Of a stretch of 64,000 nt of DNA, positions 47,441-55,956 are shown one piece after another (within the stretch, counting starts at the first letter, position 1; every line of letters starts with the position of its first letter). The stretch spans positions 1 to 64,000 of IMG/VR virus record IMGVR_UViG_3300028829_004116; one strand, 5' to 3'. Both the position numbers and the translations under genes were made by a program. The notes under the pieces are model-generated. The model was not told the DNA's origin, made no database searches, and saw only the letters and a list, made by a program, of their open reading frames with translations. The stretch is from a virus.

Positions 47441-48214
47441 TTAAACACCCAACCTCGGCGCACGAAGCACAGTTACTTGCTCATTAGCAAAGATAACGGG
47501 TTTTTCATCGTCGTAAAGAATGATAACTTCTCGTTCTCTACTTACTAATTTGCTAATAGGTAAAGAGATTTCAACAGTAGCCTTTCTGTCTGTACCAACG
47601 GCAGCAATTTCTGTAAATACACTTTCGTTATTCTTGGTAGAACTGACGAGAAGTTTATCTCCATCCCATTCAATTCTATAAATTGAATTACCTACCTTCT
47701 CGGCAAGCATCATCGCTTCTGTAAGTTCGTCGGATTCAACATCAAGCATTGTTTTTAGTGCAAGTTTTTCAGTAACAAAAATGTCCTGTTCCTCTCTTAC
47801 CATTTTTCTAATTGACCTACGGGTTAAGTTTCGCAACTTGTCTTTTAATCTGTATATAACATGAAGTTCTTCATGTCTACCCAATACCGGCAGGGTTACA
47901 ATACTATTACCTGAAGCCAATTCTATTTTTCCATCATCACTTCTAAACACTAAGTCGGTATCTGTTAAATACTTTTCAAGTGTAGAGCCGGACAAATTAA
48001 CCATTCCGTTAACCGCCTCTTCATCGTTGTGTCTATAAACCACATAAGTAAAATTATTTGCATTTTGAATATACACCATTCCGTCTTCCACTTCGATAAA
48101 TAAATCGTCGCATAAGACACTGGTTTTATTACTCATACCTTCATTGTATTTTCCCCGTAGTCTGCAAATATTAATTGCTTCTTTTAATTCTTTTCCATTC
48201 ATTCTAAATTCCAT
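47441..48214 (-). CDS. pcn: PCNA-like sliding clamp
   Basis: 257 residues, the usual clamp length, with the two-fold repeated beta-alpha-beta pattern, a linking segment in the middle and C-terminal strands ending in V-T-V-L-R-A-P. GGAGG lies eight bases before the ATG. The 60-base gap upstream carries short ATAAC tandem repeats (48231-48250) and AT-rich, TATA-like sequence, so a promoter may lie there. It tethers the polymerase and is loaded by the RFC encoded upstream. Confidence 0.85.
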   Translation of the reverse strand: MEFRMNGKELKEAINICRLRGKYNEGMSNKTSVLCDDLFIEVEDGMVYIQNANNFTYVVYRHNDEEAVNGMVNLSGSTLEKYLTDTDLVFRSDDGKIELASGNSIVTLPVLGRHEELHVIYRLKDKLRNLTRRSIRKMVREEQDIFVTEKLALKTMLDVESDELTEAMMLAEKVGNSIYRIEWDGDKLLVSSTKNNESVFTEIAAVGTDRKATVEISLPISKLVSREREVIILYDDEKPVIFANEQVTVLRAPRLGV

Positions 48215-48274
48215 TTAAATTCCTCCATAATATAACATAACATAACAGCACCCCTATATCAAAAACCATTACAC

Positions 48275-49183
48275 TCAAAGGTTGTTTTCTTTGATTGGCA
48301 CTAAGCCATTCCAAGTAACCTTACCTTTGTTGTTTTCAAACAACATGAAGGATTGTCCCTCATTGTCTGCGTTGGTCTTTGACTTGAGAACCTTAGCGTG
48401 TAATTTTGTCGTGTTGTTTCTTTCTTCACGATATGTGTGGATATGTTGAAACAACTTTGCAGTAGTAGACTTTTCCCAATCGGGCTTTTGTCCAACAACT
48501 TCAAATCCATCATGCACTTCTTTCATATGTGTGATGAAAAACTTATGACATTGGAGTTGACAAGCGGCCTTAAACAATCGCTTGTATTCTTCTGTTCGTG
48601 CATACCATTGTGTCGGAACCATTTTGACTTTATCAGCCGCTCTTGGGTCCTTACCTTTAATGTGGTTTAGTCTGGCAATCATATTTGTAGTATCAAGCCA
48701 AGTATCAAGACCATCAAAAACGATAGCCTTTACACCTTCAACTTCAATTGTTTCTTCACCGTATTCAATTTTCTTTGTTTCAATTGCTTCCTTAACCATT
48801 CCCATAAAGAAACGGGCCATATCAGCAGTAGCCAAGTAATCCACTGTCATGTCTTCTTTGTAGACATGAGGATTATAGATAAACACTTTATCATCACTCG
48901 ACCAATGTTGCCTCCATGTAGGTTCTGCACCTTCATCAAAGTCAAGAATAAAAACCCAATGGGTTTCTTTTTCTTCATCAGTTCTGCAATCAATTGCTAA
49001 TCCGGTTTTTCCAGTACCGGGGTCTCCGCTAATTCCACACAACATATATGCTGATTCATTTTCCATCAAACGCTTTCGCTGATTAAAAGCCTTAGCCTTT
49101 GCACTTGCGAAAGCACTTTTCACATCTTCTTCTTTTGCACTCTTTACGAGATTACTCGCCTTTCCTTTTCCTTTCAAACTCAT
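48275..49183 (-). CDS. RecA/RadB-like ATPase (Sak4-type recombinase)
   Basis: Walker A G-D-P-G-T-G-K-T lies near residue 55 and Walker B A-I-V-F-D-G-L-D near 150, with a single RecA-like core and no N-terminal DNA-binding domain. This is the layout of viral Sak4 single-strand annealing ATPases and archaeal RadB. It neighbours the single-strand binding protein and PCNA. Probably promotes recombination-dependent replication. Confidence 0.75.
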   Translation of the reverse strand: MSLKGKGKASNLVKSAKEEDVKSAFASAKAKAFNQRKRLMENESAYMLCGISGDPGTGKTGLAIDCRTDEEKETHWVFILDFDEGAEPTWRQHWSSDDKVFIYNPHVYKEDMTVDYLATADMARFFMGMVKEAIETKKIEYGEETIEVEGVKAIVFDGLDTWLDTTNMIARLNHIKGKDPRAADKVKMVPTQWYARTEEYKRLFKAACQLQCHKFFITHMKEVHDGFEVVGQKPDWEKSTTAKLFQHIHTYREERNNTTKLHAKVLKSKTNADNEGQSFMLFENNKGKVTWNGLVPIKENNL

Positions 49184-49371
49184 TATTCTTCCTCCTTAAA
49201 TTGTTCACTTAATATTTTTAGTTGTTTTTCATGCACTAAGCGTGTGAACATTTTACCGCTTTTCATGTGAAAACGAACACTGTATCTGTCGTATTCGTTA
49301 TCATCTTCTTTCCATTCTATTGTTTCTACCTCTTCGAGGTCTAGTAGTATTTCATTCATTTTAATTATCAT
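49183..49371 (-). CDS. Small hypothetical protein (62 aa)
   Basis: ATG 49371 has GGTGAAAAG upstream; ATG 49359 is a possible alternative start. The sequence alternates short strands with acidic segments and ends in a Glu-rich helix. The stop forms a TAATG overlap with the Sak4-like gene, so it is co-translated. The 76-base gap before it holds a TATA-like CCTATATTTAAA. Unrecognised. Confidence 0.55.
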   Translation of the reverse strand: MIIKMNEILLDLEEVETIEWKEDDNEYDRYSVRFHMKSGKMFTRLVHEKQLKILSEQFKEEE

Positions 49372-49447
49372 CTTTTCACCTTTTTAAATATAGGCTTCGC
49401 ACCTATCCGAATGTCATTCAGCCGCCAACATTTACACGGAAGTTAAA

Positions 49448-49603
49448 TCAAAGCATATCTTCAATCTTGTCCGAGAGCAACAATAAGGTTGAAGCCCACA
49501 GACCAACAAAAATACCCAAGTTTTCATCGTAAGCGGCATAAACACCGATACTAAGCAAAATCGAGGCAACGCTTGTAATCAAACCAATTTTCTTGTAATT
49601 CAT
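49448..49603 (-). CDS. Small two-helix membrane protein (51 aa)
   Basis: ATG 49603 follows a perfect GGTGATTTAA. Two hydrophobic segments (residues about 6-24 and 30-43) are separated by a short acidic loop, with a basic N-terminus, so both ends probably face the cytoplasm. It lies in the middle of replication genes, where membrane proteins are unusual; it might anchor replication complexes or act on the envelope. Confidence 0.6.
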   Translation of the reverse strand: MNYKKIGLITSVASILLSIGVYAAYDENLGIFVGLWASTLLLLSDKIEDML

Positions 49604-49608
49604 TTAAA

Positions 49609-50847
49609 TCACCAAAACTCCATTGATTCGCCTTCTGCTTCTTCTTCAACGACTACACCGGTTGCACTTCGAGCATAAACACCATACAAGTTAATTGTCA
49701 CAGGGTTATATTCACCGTCAATAGGCATTCCGTCTTCATCCTTCTTTTGGGTTTGATTTGTTCGCCCAACAATAATAACATCGGAACCAACTCCGAAGTT
49801 AATATCAATATGAGAAGGAACCCAAATAGGTGTTGATTCAGGAATATCGTCTTCATCGAAACCGTAATTAGCATCGACAGGTTCAACCCAAATAACTCGG
49901 TTTCCACTTCGCTCATTAGGAGTAAGATTCATACTCGTAACAATTCCATCAGTAACTACAAGGCGCAAACCTTGTTGTTGAGAAATTAGGTCATGGTAAG
50001 AATCCAACTCAATCATATCTGCAAGGTATTCTGCTGTATGCTCAACGAGAATGTCTTCCATAGATTCACCGGAAACATCAATCCATCGAGGGTCTTCTTC
50101 ATCAAGAACATCGAGATAATTCATACTCGATAGAGTCTTGTTGCGAATACCGTAAATTGCATTTCTTTCTTCATTAAACAAACCATAAATGGTAGTCCAA
50201 CGGAATGTTTCAACATTGAAATTCTTTGCTTGGTCGTTCTTCAATTGAAGGGACCAAAGTTGCATATCGCCATCTTCTTTCATTCCAATGAAATGCGCTC
50301 GAAGTTTAAACTCTTCTTTAGGCAAAGGCTTTCCGTAATTCTTATTTGTATCGCCAGATGCCCAAGACTTAACAGGGTCAACAGGAACAATCCAATGGTC
50401 TTCACCAACTTCCATAGCCGAAGCCGGAAGTTGAGGAATAACTCTTGTGTCCCATTCACCATTCTTAACTTGAGTCTTTTCGTAAGACCCACCTTCTGTA
50501 AGTGTCACTTCTGCAATCAATTCATCTTTCAATGCTTGTGAAGAATCACTGTTAAACTTACTCAACACATTCTTTCGCTTCCATTCCATTACATCACGGG
50601 CCGGTTCAATACCGATAAAGAAACCTGTTCCCGCATTACCGAAACCTGTTGAGGCTGTTCGATTAGATGCAAGACGGCCACGAACATAATTACGAGTCAA
50701 AGTCAAAGCAACAAGTTGTTGTCGCTCATCTTCCAAGTCGAGATTATTGCTACTGCCAATCTCCGTGTATTTTTCATTCATTTCTCCGACTTCAATACTT
50801 AGTCGGGTCGCCAAACTGTTCAGTTCTTTTTCTACTCTTTCAATCAT
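49609..50847 (-). CDS. Probable single-stranded DNA-binding protein (412 aa)
   Basis: ATG 50847 is chosen because the upstream ATG at 50943 lies inside the RFC gene. The sequence is beta-rich with OB-like stretches after an N-terminal coiled coil. It ends in a strongly acidic tail with terminal aromatic residues (E-E-E-A-E-G-E-S-M-E-F-W), the kind of C-terminal tip used by SSB proteins to recruit partners. It sits between RFC and the Sak4-like ATPase. Visible mixed codon use (GAA/GAC, AAC, TTC) suggests high expression. Family not proven. Confidence 0.55.
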   Translation of the reverse strand: MIERVEKELNSLATRLSIEVGEMNEKYTEIGSSNNLDLEDERQQLVALTLTRNYVRGRLASNRTASTGFGNAGTGFFIGIEPARDVMEWKRKNVLSKFNSDSSQALKDELIAEVTLTEGGSYEKTQVKNGEWDTRVIPQLPASAMEVGEDHWIVPVDPVKSWASGDTNKNYGKPLPKEEFKLRAHFIGMKEDGDMQLWSLQLKNDQAKNFNVETFRWTTIYGLFNEERNAIYGIRNKTLSSMNYLDVLDEEDPRWIDVSGESMEDILVEHTAEYLADMIELDSYHDLISQQQGLRLVVTDGIVTSMNLTPNERSGNRVIWVEPVDANYGFDEDDIPESTPIWVPSHIDINFGVGSDVIIVGRTNQTQKKDEDGMPIDGEYNPVTINLYGVYARSATGVVVEEEAEGESMEFW

Positions 50848-50876
50848 ATTTTTCACTTTCCTTTTTTTTATTTTTT

Positions 50877-51782
50877 TTATTTCATAAACTGTGCTGTGAA
50901 CCAAGCCACAAGCACCTTTGGAGTCACACTTCTGCTTCTCCACTCCATTTCTCCTACTGCACCTACTACCTTAAACTTCTCGGTAGCAGATAATTCCATA
51001 TCCAAAACACATTGTAAGAGTTTCCCACATATATCTTTTACAGTATGACCTGCAAAAACAAGCCTATGTAAAAAGTCTAATGCTTCGGGGTTCTTATCAA
51101 GAAGTTGCTTCAAACAATTCTTGTAAGGTCCCATGTGTTCATTAAGTAGATTATCCGGTGTTTTTCCGGAATAAATACACGCCTGTAATTCATTGATTGC
51201 TCGGCGCATATCCCCCCCACAAATATCTACAATTTTGCGAGCGTTTTCTTCAGTAAAATCTGCATTATTCTCGGTAATAATTTCCATTAAACGATTTACC
51301 TGAACATCTTCAGGGATTGGTGTAAAGAAATAGTTCGCACAACGAGAACGAATTGCGTCATCAACAGCATATGGGTCGTTGCAAGCAATAATAAAACGAA
51401 CATTGGTCGCCCGTTCCATTACTCTTTTCAAGGCCCGTTGCGAATCACGAGTCATTCCTTCTAATTCATCAAGAAAACAAATTTTAAACTTGTTCCCAGT
51501 TACTGAACGAGTGTTGACAAAGTTGGTAATAGTCTGTCGAACTGTTTCTAATTTACGGTCTTGACTCGCATTAATTTCTAAGAAGTCTGTGTCTTTATCA
51601 TCACCAAGAAAGTGATTAGCCAATACATGGGCCGCAGTTGTTTTACCAATCCCCGGAACTCCATACATAAGAACCGGAGGTAAATTACCTTTACTTATCC
51701 ATGTTTCTGCATCGGCAACAAACTTATGTTGTCCAATCAAATCTCCTATTACATTCGGTCTATATTTTTCTGTCCAATTCAT
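50877..51782 (-). CDS. rfcS: Clamp loader, replication factor C small subunit
   Basis: The N-terminal W-T-E-K-Y-R-P box, Walker A G41-V-P-G-I-G-K-T48, Walker B F-L-D-E-L-E-G-M near 100, and S-R-C with the arginine finger near 147 are all present, followed by the collar domain. At 301 residues it is close to family length. It loads the PCNA encoded at 47441. The N-terminal M-N-W here is part of the RFC box and unrelated to the virion-module signature. Confidence 0.92.
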   Translation of the reverse strand: MNWTEKYRPNVIGDLIGQHKFVADAETWISKGNLPPVLMYGVPGIGKTTAAHVLANHFLGDDKDTDFLEINASQDRKLETVRQTITNFVNTRSVTGNKFKICFLDELEGMTRDSQRALKRVMERATNVRFIIACNDPYAVDDAIRSRCANYFFTPIPEDVQVNRLMEIITENNADFTEENARKIVDICGGDMRRAINELQACIYSGKTPDNLLNEHMGPYKNCLKQLLDKNPEALDFLHRLVFAGHTVKDICGKLLQCVLDMELSATEKFKVVGAVGEMEWRSRSVTPKVLVAWFTAQFMK

Positions 51783-51969
51783 TCAAATCTCTCCTTACTA
51801 TATTTATCGCATTTGATGGGTCAGTTGCCATCACTTCGACTATTTTTTCTTCTCCATTTATTTTAAATTTTACAACATGTAATACTGTTTCCATCATATC
51901 CGTTTCTGGAGTATTTGGATATTTGGTATATGAAATAAAGTTTGTAAAGTAGTATGGTTCACCCTCCAT
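51760..51969 (-). CDS. Small hypothetical protein (69 aa)
   Basis: GGTGAG precedes the ATG, which sits two bases after the chaperonin stop. It contains beta strands (V-L-H-V-V-K-F-K-I, K-I-V-E-V-M-A) and a C-terminal helix (S-N-A-I-N-I-V-R-R-D-L), a small alpha/beta layout. It overlaps the RFC start by 23 bases. Unrecognised. Confidence 0.6.
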   Translation of the reverse strand: MEGEPYYFTNFISYTKYPNTPETDMMETVLHVVKFKINGEEKIVEVMATDPSNAINIVRRDLNELDRKI

Positions 51970-51971
51970 TA

Positions 51972-53513
51972 CTACTCACCTATCAAACAATTTGCTGTTA
52001 AGACATAACCTGCCACACTAACAGCCGAGCGTAGTGAAGACTTTACAACTCGAACAGGGTCAAAAATTTCACCATTTTCTATGAAAGTGTTGGTAATACC
52101 GTCGTAAAAGTGTCCCTTCATAATGTCTTTATTAAATGATGAATCCATTCTTTTTCCATTAATATTATAATATATCTTTTTCAAAGGAGACTTTAATGCT
52201 TCATAGAAAACTTTTTGAACACCTAAAGATTGTATATTATTATTACTAATCGAAGGGGTCAAGTTATAAAGTTCAACACCTGCACCTCGGATAACTCCTT
52301 CTGCAATAGCCGCCCTTGTAGCATTCAAGGCATCGTCTACCCTTTCTAATTTATTTTGAATCTCTTGTTCGGACATTCCACTAATACCAATAACTGCGGC
52401 ACTACCTTGAAGTTTTCCATAACGAACTGAGTGTTTCTTTTGGTAAAACTCATTCTCGGCCATAGATTCTTCAACTGCAATTTCATCAAGGCGTTCTAAA
52501 AGTAAATCATCATTACCCATGAATCCCAAGAATGCGGCCTTCTTGGATGAAATAATTGCCTTATTACATTGTCCGTAGTATGAGGCGTTAATATCAAGTA
52601 GCGACATATCTAATTCTTTGTTAATCATTTTACCACCCGTAAAGATAGCCAAGTCGTTTAACTTCTCAGTCTGCCAAAATGAAATATCTTCTGCTTGCAC
52701 AATACAAGCGTTGATATTTCCGTTCACTTGATTCATTACAAATGTATTTAGTGCAACTGCCCCAATAGAAGTGCATAGAACAATCAAAGGTCGGTTCTTT
52801 TTCTTAGCGAATTCAAGTGCAGGAATAAGTTGAGCAAAGTCATTAATATCTGCATTTGAAATTAGTATCCACGGTTTTTCAAATGTATTGCTTTCACCAA
52901 ATATTTTTGTCAAAACAGGGTTAATATATCCCTTGTCGCATTCAAAGCCCTCGATAAAAGAAACAGTGTCCTCACCCGTAGGTGAAGGTTCAACTGAGAT
53001 AACTCCATCGTATCCTATTTTTTCTACGGCTGAGTAAATTAGTTCAGCCATATTTTCATCATTGTTTGCACTGATTTTTGCTACATGGTAAATATCTCTA
53101 CCCTCAATCTTCGAGGATAAATTATCCAATTCTTTACATGTTATTTCACACAGTCTTTCGAGTTCACTACGAATAGCAACACCTGTATATTGACTTAGTA
53201 GATTTTTACCATTTTCAATTAGAGATTGAGCCATGATTGTCGAACTCGTAGTTCCATCACCAGCATTTTCTTGCGCTCTTGATGCAACTTCGATGACAAG
53301 TTTAGCACCTGCATTAGCCATTTTATCTTCAAGAACAATATTTTTTGCAACAGTCACACCATCATTAACAACCAAAGGAGGCAAGCCATCTCTTCTATCA
53401 ATAATAACACTACGAGTTGCAGGGCCTAAAGTCACACCAACTGCATTAGCAACTGCGTTAACCCCTTCGATTAATTTTTCTCTCGCTTCATTTCCATACA
53501 AAATAGACTTCAT
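51972..53513 (-). CDS. groEL: Group I chaperonin (GroEL/Hsp60)
   Basis: 513 residues. Group I landmarks are T-L-G-P-A-T-R-S-V near 28, N-D-G-V-T-V-A-K near 49, and the ATPase loop G-D-G-T-T-S-S-T near 85, followed by intermediate and apical domains. It is shorter than bacterial GroEL and lacks the Gly-Gly-Met tail. It overlaps groES as ATGA. A bacterial-type chaperonin pair is unexpected on an archaeal virus; it probably folds viral proteins such as the capsid or tail chaperone clients. Confidence 0.95.
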   Translation of the reverse strand: MKSILYGNEAREKLIEGVNAVANAVGVTLGPATRSVIIDRRDGLPPLVVNDGVTVAKNIVLEDKMANAGAKLVIEVASRAQENAGDGTTSSTIMAQSLIENGKNLLSQYTGVAIRSELERLCEITCKELDNLSSKIEGRDIYHVAKISANNDENMAELIYSAVEKIGYDGVISVEPSPTGEDTVSFIEGFECDKGYINPVLTKIFGESNTFEKPWILISNADINDFAQLIPALEFAKKKNRPLIVLCTSIGAVALNTFVMNQVNGNINACIVQAEDISFWQTEKLNDLAIFTGGKMINKELDMSLLDINASYYGQCNKAIISSKKAAFLGFMGNDDLLLERLDEIAVEESMAENEFYQKKHSVRYGKLQGSAAVIGISGMSEQEIQNKLERVDDALNATRAAIAEGVIRGAGVELYNLTPSISNNNIQSLGVQKVFYEALKSPLKKIYYNINGKRMDSSFNKDIMKGHFYDGITNTFIENGEIFDPVRVVKSSLRSAVSVAGYVLTANCLIGE

Positions 53514-53734
53514 CCTTTCACCGCCACTACATCTTCTAATTTAATAGCAACATATTCTATTCCTTCATCGTGAAATGTATATCCATTTTTGTAATAGACA
53601 TACCTTCCAACCATATCACCAACAGGAGAATCATATACAATTCCTCCATTTTGGTTCGCATTCAATATAATACCACTGTCAGTGGTAGTTCTTCTTTCAT
53701 TTTTTATTAACACATAGTCATTCATTTGTTTCAT
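53510..53734 (-). CDS. groES: Co-chaperonin GroES, short form (74 aa)
   Basis: ATG 53734 after GGTGAAAAAA is preferred to ATG 53758. The N-terminal strand (M-N-D-Y-V-L-I-K), mobile loop S-G-I-I-L near residue 20, V-G-D-M-V, and the final E-D-V-V-A-V fit Cpn10. It is about 20 residues shorter than bacterial GroES, with shortened loops. It precedes and overlaps groEL, the classical order. Confidence 0.88.
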   Translation of the reverse strand: MKQMNDYVLIKNERRTTTDSGIILNANQNGGIVYDSPVGDMVGRYVYYKNGYTFHDEGIEYVAIKLEDVVAVKG

Positions 53735-53739
53735 TTTTT

Positions 53740-53880
53740 TCACCTCATTAGTCCCCACGCAATTACTACGAGGGTGATTACATTAACAATAGAAACGCTT
53801 ATTGCGATTTTATTGGTAATGTGTAATTCGCTTGCCATTTTCTTAGTCAGTTCAATTAGAGTCTTCATGTCTTCTTTCAT
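53740..53880 (-). CDS. Small membrane-anchored protein (46 aa)
   Basis: ATG 53880 follows GGTGAAAG. A charged amphipathic N-terminus is followed by a single hydrophobic helix (residues about 24-43: I-A-I-S-V-S-I-V-N-V-I-T-L-V-V-I-A). Its start lies inside the upstream small gene and it ends 5 bases before groES. Function unknown. Confidence 0.5.
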   Translation of the reverse strand: MKEDMKTLIELTKKMASELHITNKIAISVSIVNVITLVVIAWGLMR

Positions 53881-54004
53881 ACTCTTTCACCGCCTCGTCT
53901 AATGTCATCTCGTTTTCATAACACTCACGCATGAACTTATAGGGTAGCCTATTAAGCATTTCCCCAGCCCATTTTGTAAATGCTTCTCCATTTCCTTTTC
54001 TCAT
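53852..54004 (-). CDS. Small hypothetical protein (50 aa)
   Basis: ATG 54004 forms a TAATG overlap with the ATPase gene, with GAGGAATTTT upstream. The helical sequence is basic first, then acidic (T-L-D-E-A-V-K-E-Y-E-R-R). Unrecognised; included for its coupling and open frame. Confidence 0.5.
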   Translation of the reverse strand: MRKGNGEAFTKWAGEMLNRLPYKFMRECYENEMTLDEAVKEYERRHEDSN

Positions 54005-54843
54005 TAAAATTCCTCTAATCCTTTCATTTTTCTTGTTGTTATTCTCTTTCTTCTTTCCTTACTAATACCCAAAACTTTACATTCTTCGGGTAATAATTTC
54101 TTAGCGGCCCACTTAGCATACTCAACATCTTTTACAAGGTTGCGAACTAAGTAGCCATCTGTTTCCTTTAGTCCTAATTTAAGACATATAGCCGGAAACA
54201 GACTCGAAGACTTTCTCTTAGGTGGAGTCATTGTGACATAACCACCCTCCCAAGAATAAGCCAATAGCGCATAGAAATAGTCCTTCGGCCATCTATGTAG
54301 CGTTGATGCTACAAATGCTAATTTATTGTTATTAGGCATTGAGGCTGAAGCCCATGAAAGTATCTGCATAGGTGGGGGTTCATGCAAACGCACACCTTTG
54401 TAAAAGTCATCACGGTCTTTCATTTTAATGTAGTTGCCCGTAAGCGACCACATATTTGCCTCAAAGGTTTTAACCTCATCACAGTTTTTAGCATATAGTG
54501 TTTTAATCACCATTTGATTTCTGTTGGTTCTGCCGCACAGTTTAACTTGACACGCATTGATAATTGCTTTAGGAACATCTTTCTTATTAATAGATGTAAG
54601 CACTACCTTTCTACCGGAATAGATTAAATCCATAATCTTTTCCTTGTCGGCTTTGTAATGCACATCTTCAATAATAATGCTCACATCAATAGGCCAAGAA
54701 TATACATCGTCGATTGGTATATCATTGGCTTGATAACGCACATATTCTTTTGTTTCTAATGCGGCTGTCGCACTGTAAGTTTTACCTGTACCGGCTTTAC
54801 CTACAAAAATTTTAGGTTTCTTCTTCTCTTCTGTTATCTTCAT
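54004..54843 (-). CDS. AAA+ ATPase, possible second clamp-loader subunit (279 aa)
   Basis: Walker A G-K-A-G-T-G-K-T lies near residue 15, Walker B I-I-I-E-D-V near 57 and a sensor 1-like V-L-T-S-I-N near 82. This is followed by a clamp-loader-like stretch (D-V-P-K-A-I-I-N-A-C) and a C-terminal helical domain with a basic end. It is clearly AAA+ but divergent. Close to rfcS, it may be an RFC partner or a DNA-processing ATPase. The upstream gene overlaps its start by 32 bases. Confidence 0.55.
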   Translation of the reverse strand: MKITEEKKKPKIFVGKAGTGKTYSATAALETKEYVRYQANDIPIDDVYSWPIDVSIIIEDVHYKADKEKIMDLIYSGRKVVLTSINKKDVPKAIINACQVKLCGRTNRNQMVIKTLYAKNCDEVKTFEANMWSLTGNYIKMKDRDDFYKGVRLHEPPPMQILSWASASMPNNNKLAFVASTLHRWPKDYFYALLAYSWEGGYVTMTPPKRKSSSLFPAICLKLGLKETDGYLVRNLVKDVEYAKWAAKKLLPEECKVLGISKERRKRITTRKMKGLEEF

Positions 54844-55222
54844 TTAAAATCATCTCGAACTCATATCTACTATCGTTGTTCATATGTTCACCGTTGCGAA
54901 CCATTTCCATTAACCGGATAAATTTACCCCACACTTTGCTCTTTGACGGAACATTTCGGGGAAAAATATCACATATTCGTAAAACATCAAGTCTTCTACG
55001 AATAACTATTGTATCTACTCTACGACCACGCTCTCTTTTTAACTGACAATTAACTTGTAGTCTTTCAAGTGCTTGGGTCATTGGTATTAACATCTGTTCG
55101 GGTAATCGCAACTTAATGTCATACCTCGGTTCCCAACCTCGCTTACTAATAATTCCTACCACTTTGAACTGTGGTATTCCTGCGAGTAAAAGTATTCCTT
55201 GAATCTGTCCTTCTGTATAAAT
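54812..55222 (-). CDS. LAGLIDADG-like fold protein, probable ATT start (136 aa)
   Basis: The frame is open from directly after the stop codon of the previous gene at 55223. GGTGGG lies just before an ATT at 55222; the only conventional candidate, GTG 55162, has no ribosome-binding site. The beta pattern (V-V-G-I-I-S-K-R-G-W-E-P-R-Y-D-I-K-L-R-L, then helix, then R-R-V-D-T-I-V-I) resembles a LAGLIDADG homing-endonuclease domain. The helix motif, however, reads G-I-L-L-L-A-G-I-P-Q without the catalytic acid. Probably a domesticated DNA-binding protein. Confidence 0.5.
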   Translation of the reverse strand: MYTEGQIQGILLLAGIPQFKVVGIISKRGWEPRYDIKLRLPEQMLIPMTQALERLQVNCQLKRERGRRVDTIVIRRRLDVLRICDIFPRNVPSKSKVWGKFIRLMEMVRNGEHMNNDSRYEFEMILNEDNRREEET

Positions 55223-55447
55223 TTAAAGCCCACCGAAGGTATCATACAATGTGATTTCCCATGTGTGAAACTCTTTGTGTCCTTTAATAAACATTCCGGC
55301 TTTGTCTTTTGGTCCTATGAATTTTTCTCCACAGACAAAACAATGAACGGCAACTATTTCACTACCACGCTTTACTCCGTCGTGGCTGATAATGTCTACA
55401 ATGTTGCCTTCTTCGATAGGTTGTTGGTCTAATTCTTCATCCCACAT
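55223..55447 (-). CDS. Small protein with C2H2-like zinc site and terminal Gly-Gly-Leu (74 aa)
   Basis: A beta-rich N-terminus (E-E-G-N-I-V-D-I-I-S) is followed by C-F-V-C and, after 15 residues, H-x-x-x-H, which would bind zinc. The last residues are F-G-G-L. It overlaps the upstream gene by 11 bases. The Gly-Gly near the end is notable given the E1-like and JAMM genes in the same operon, but no beta-grasp fold can be shown. Confidence 0.6.
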   Translation of the reverse strand: MWDEELDQQPIEEGNIVDIISHDGVKRGSEIVAVHCFVCGEKFIGPKDKAGMFIKGHKEFHTWEITLYDTFGGL

Positions 55448-55751
55448 ACTCTCTCATATAATCCCTGAGAGTTTTATTCTTATTATACTTTGCATCAGGA
55501 GAGGAGACAATTTTCGTTTTCACGATTTTAGTTTCCGTTTTATTATCCATCATATTTTTTAATCTTTTATACAAAACTTTTGCTGCTCTATCGTATCTTT
55601 TTTTATCTGCATCTTTCCATGAAGGATAGTTACTAAATGGGGACTTCTTATAAAGTCCCATTTCTTCTTCTAATACCTCCCACAAAATGCTTTCTAAAAG
55701 TCTACTAACTCCTTCTTCTACATTTTTAGGTGCATCTTCGTCGCCATACAT
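55437..55751 (-). CDS. Hypothetical protein (104 aa)
   Basis: ATG 55751 is preferred to TTG 55760; GAGTTGAT lies just upstream. The N-terminus is acidic and helical (R-L-L-E-S-I-L-W-E-V-L-E-E-E), the C-terminal half basic and Lys-rich. It may be a nucleic-acid-associated adaptor. Unrecognised. Confidence 0.6.
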   Translation of the reverse strand: MYGDEDAPKNVEEGVSRLLESILWEVLEEEMGLYKKSPFSNYPSWKDADKKRYDRAAKVLYKRLKNMMDNKTETKIVKTKIVSSPDAKYNKNKTLRDYMREYVG

Positions 55752-55756
55752 AAATA

Positions 55757-55954
55757 TCAACTCAATGGTGAAGAAGTAACTTCTTCTAATGTCCAGCGTA
55801 GGGTTTTCAAAACTCCACGCAACGCTGTGTAGTTACGCAGACATTCTGCATTTTCTTTTGTGTCCATTGTTCGTGAATGAAAACGGTCACGCCAATATTT
55901 TGCTTCACCTTCTGCTTGTAACAACATTGCCCTAATTTCTTCTTCGCTTTTCAT
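55757..55954 (-). CDS. Small helical protein (65 aa)
   Basis: GGAGAAATAAAT precedes the ATG. It is almost entirely one charged helical hairpin (residues 1-22 and 30-58), with a short Ser/Pro tail. Likely a small dimer; function unknown. Confidence 0.6.
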   Translation of the reverse strand: MKSEEEIRAMLLQAEGEAKYWRDRFHSRTMDTKENAECLRNYTALRGVLKTLRWTLEEVTSSPLS

Positions 55955-55956
55955 AT

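Noticed and set aside
48231-48250. ATAAC tandem repeats before the PCNA gene as an origin iteron
   Set aside because: Only about three short copies, compatible with an AT-rich promoter leader; no other origin features nearby.
50877-51782. RFC small subunit begins M-N-W and seemed to carry the virion-module Trp signature
   Set aside because: The Trp belongs to the conserved W-x-E-K-Y-R-P RFC box; the I-L-K part is missing.
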